A stretch of DNA of 24,469 bases, taken from positions 1-24,469 of the forward strand of contig CAZYEY010000121.1 in the NCBI GenBank assembly GCA_964646585.1, written 5' to 3'. The DNA is from PFJX01 sp964646585 (GTDB lineage Bacteria; Pseudomonadota; Gammaproteobacteria; Burkholderiales; Thiobacillaceae). Numbering within the stretch: position 1 is the first letter of the stretch; each line of letters begins with the position of its first letter. The notes under the pieces are model-generated. The model ran no database searches. It saw nothing but the letters and a program-made list of their open reading frames with translations, and had not been told where the DNA came from. The translations under genes were made by a program, and so were the position numbers. Below are positions 22,921 through 24,469 of this stretch, in pieces.

Positions 22921-24469
22921 ATGTTCGAATCCGCGGAAATCGGCCACAAGGTCGACAAGAGCACCTATGAACGGGAAGTGCCCGCCCTGCGGGAAGCCTT
23001 GCTGGATGCCCAATATGAACTGATCAGCAAGCGCGGCTTCCCGGTGGTGATTCTGGTGGGTGGGGTGGACGGCGCTGGCCGCAGTGAGACAGTGCAATTG
23101 CTCAATGCCTGGCTGGACCCTCGCCACATCGACACCCACGGCATGGGCGAGCCTTCTGACGAGGAACGGGACCGGCCACCCATGTGGCGGTTCTGGCGGG
23201 CGTTGCCCCCCAAAGGCCGGATCGGTGTATTCCAGGGTTCCTGGTACAGCCTGCCCATCCTGGACCGGGTCTATGGCCATACTGACAATGCGGCCCTGGA
23301 AACAGCCATGGACCGCAACATCCGTTTCGAGCAGATGCTGAGCGACGAGGGCACACTGATCCTCAAATTCTGGCTGCATCTATCCAAGGCGGGCCAGAAG
23401 CGTCGGCTCAAGCTGCTCGAGAAGGACCCACGCACCCGCTGGCGCGTCACCGAGCGGGACTGGAGCCACTACAAGCTCTACGATGTTTTTGCCCGGGTCT
23501 GTGCCCAGACCCTGCGGATGACCAGCACCGCCAACGCGCCATGGCACATCGTCGAAGGCGAGGACCCCCGCTATCGCGAGCTGGCGTTTGGCCGGACCCT
23601 GCTGGAAGCCCTGCGCAAGCGGCTGGAGTGCCCTTCTCCAGTCGCCCTGCCAACGCCGGCAGCCCCCCCCATGGTGGCAAAAGTGGACAACCTGAACCTG
23701 CTCAGGGCTCTGAATCTCGGAGAGAAGCTGGACAAGCAGGCCTATCTGGACGCGTTGGAGACCTGGCAGGGACGCCTGAACCTGCTCACCCGGGACAAGC
23801 GCTTCTCCAAGATCTCCGTGGCCTGTGTCTTCGAAGGCAACGATGCCGCCGGCAAGGGCGGCAGCATCCGCCGCATCACCGGCGCGCTGGATGCCCGCCG
23901 CTACCAGGTGATTCCCATCGCCGCCCCCAGTGACGAGGAAAAGGCCCAGCCCTACCTGTGGCGGTTCTGGCGCCACATTCCCCGGCGCGGCCGGCTGGCC
24001 CTGTTCGACCGGTCCTGGTACGGCAGGGTGCTGGTGGAGCGGGTGGAAGGTTTCTGCTCGGAATACGACTGGCAGCGGGCCTATAGCGAGATCAACGACT
24101 GCGAGGCCCAGCTCGCGGAGCACCGCATCGGGGTGGTGACGTTCTGGCTGTCCATCAGCAAGGAGGAACAGCTAAAGCGCTTCCAGGAACGAGAGGCCAC
24201 CGGCTTCAAGCGCTACAAGATCACCCCGGAGGAATGGCGCAACCGGGAAAAATGGGATGCCTACGAGGAGGCGGGATGCGACATGGTGGACCGCACCAGC
24301 AAGGCAAGCGCGCCCTGGAACCTGGTGCAGGCCAACGACAAGGACGTGGCGAGCATCCGCATCCTGAAAACCATGTGCGGACGCAGCGAACAGGAAAGTC
24401 AACGCAAGGGCGGGGACACGTCAGAGCACGCCCCGAGAACGAACCCCGCGAACAGCCAGAGGAGCAACG
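22921..24469 (+). CDS. pap: Polyphosphate:AMP phosphotransferase (two-domain PPK2), 3' end outside the window
   Basis: 516 codons are present and no stop is reached. Two tandem PPK2 domains are visible. The C-terminal one has the intact Walker A GNDAAGKGG (306-314), LFDRSWYGR (about 361-369) and the basic lid region, so it should transfer phosphate from polyphosphate to AMP, giving ADP. In the N-terminal domain the matching motifs are degenerate (GGVDGAGRS at about 46-54 and FQGSWYSLP), as in known two-domain PAPs where this half is thought not to be catalytic. GGGAAGG precedes the ATG. It is 94 bp from the cytochrome gene and probably a separate unit. Known PAPs are near 500 aa, so only a short polar tail is likely missing. 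Confidence 0.93.
   Translation, partial: MFESAEIGHKVDKSTYEREVPALREALLDAQYELISKRGFPVVILVGGVDGAGRSETVQLLNAWLDPRHIDTHGMGEPSDEERDRPPMWRFWRALPPKGRIGVFQGSWYSLPILDRVYGHTDNAALETAMDRNIRFEQMLSDEGTLILKFWLHLSKAGQKRRLKLLEKDPRTRWRVTERDWSHYKLYDVFARVCAQTLRMTSTANAPWHIVEGEDPRYRELAFGRTLLEALRKRLECPSPVALPTPAAPPMVAKVDNLNLLRALNLGEKLDKQAYLDALETWQGRLNLLTRDKRFSKISVACVFEGNDAAGKGGSIRRITGALDARRYQVIPIAAPSDEEKAQPYLWRFWRHIPRRGRLALFDRSWYGRVLVERVEGFCSEYDWQRAYSEINDCEAQLAEHRIGVVTFWLSISKEEQLKRFQEREATGFKRYKITPEEWRNREKWDAYEEAGCDMVDRTSKASAPWNLVQANDKDVASIRILKTMCGRSEQESQRKGGDTSEHAPRTNPANSQRSN

Noticed and set aside
1..24469. CRISPR arrays, tRNA or rRNA genes, transposases, integrases, attachment sites
   Set aside because: None seen on either strand; gene packing is continuous with core-type neighbourhoods.

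Overview
The window reads as chromosome of a GC-rich betaproteobacterium, most likely of the Rhodocyclales. This is inferred from the gene neighbourhoods (birA-coaX-SPOR, thiO next to fimT-pilV-pilW-pilX-pilY1-pilE), from the PEP-CTERM protein with a sigma-54 promoter, and from high third-position GC. No rRNA, tRNA, insertion sequence, integrase or CRISPR array was found. Both ends cut genes: alaS at the left and a two-domain polyphosphate:AMP phosphotransferase at the right.

Left block (1-9516, + strand): the alaS 3' end; a 554-aa protein with an interrupted PilZ-type c-di-GMP signature; a sigma-54-dependent response regulator; then a tightly overlapping set encoding a PilB/MshE-type ATPase with an MshEN c-di-GMP domain, a GspF platform protein, a GspL/PilM-N-like bitopic protein, a GspM/PilO-like protein and one pseudopilin. 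This looks like a reduced type IV filament assembly machine with two separate c-di-GMP inputs. It has no secretin or prepilin peptidase of its own here.

Middle block (9554-12368, - strand): a pilin-like gene, birA, coaX and a SPOR-domain protein, packed as one apparent operon. A 309-bp AT-rich divergent region separates it from a complete monocistronic unit: possible activator site, near-consensus -24/-12 promoter, a 67-aa PEP-CTERM protein and a strong rho-independent terminator. Next is thiO on the - strand.

Right block (14132-20806, + strand): the minor-pilin and tip operon fimT, pilV, pilW, pilX, pilY1, pilE. Acidic calcium-type loops recur in FimT, PilW and PilY1. After it comes a short apparent operon of a cysteine-free Fur/Irr-type regulator, an orphan TRAP solute-binding protein and a lipoprotein cytochrome c. 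The regulator's promoter is bracketed by an exact 11-bp inverted repeat. The window ends in the polyphosphate kinase-2 type gene.

The shared theme is surface filaments and exported proteins: seven genes encode prepilin-type or PilX-type N-termini, and the regulatory signals point to c-di-GMP, sigma-54 and possibly calcium.
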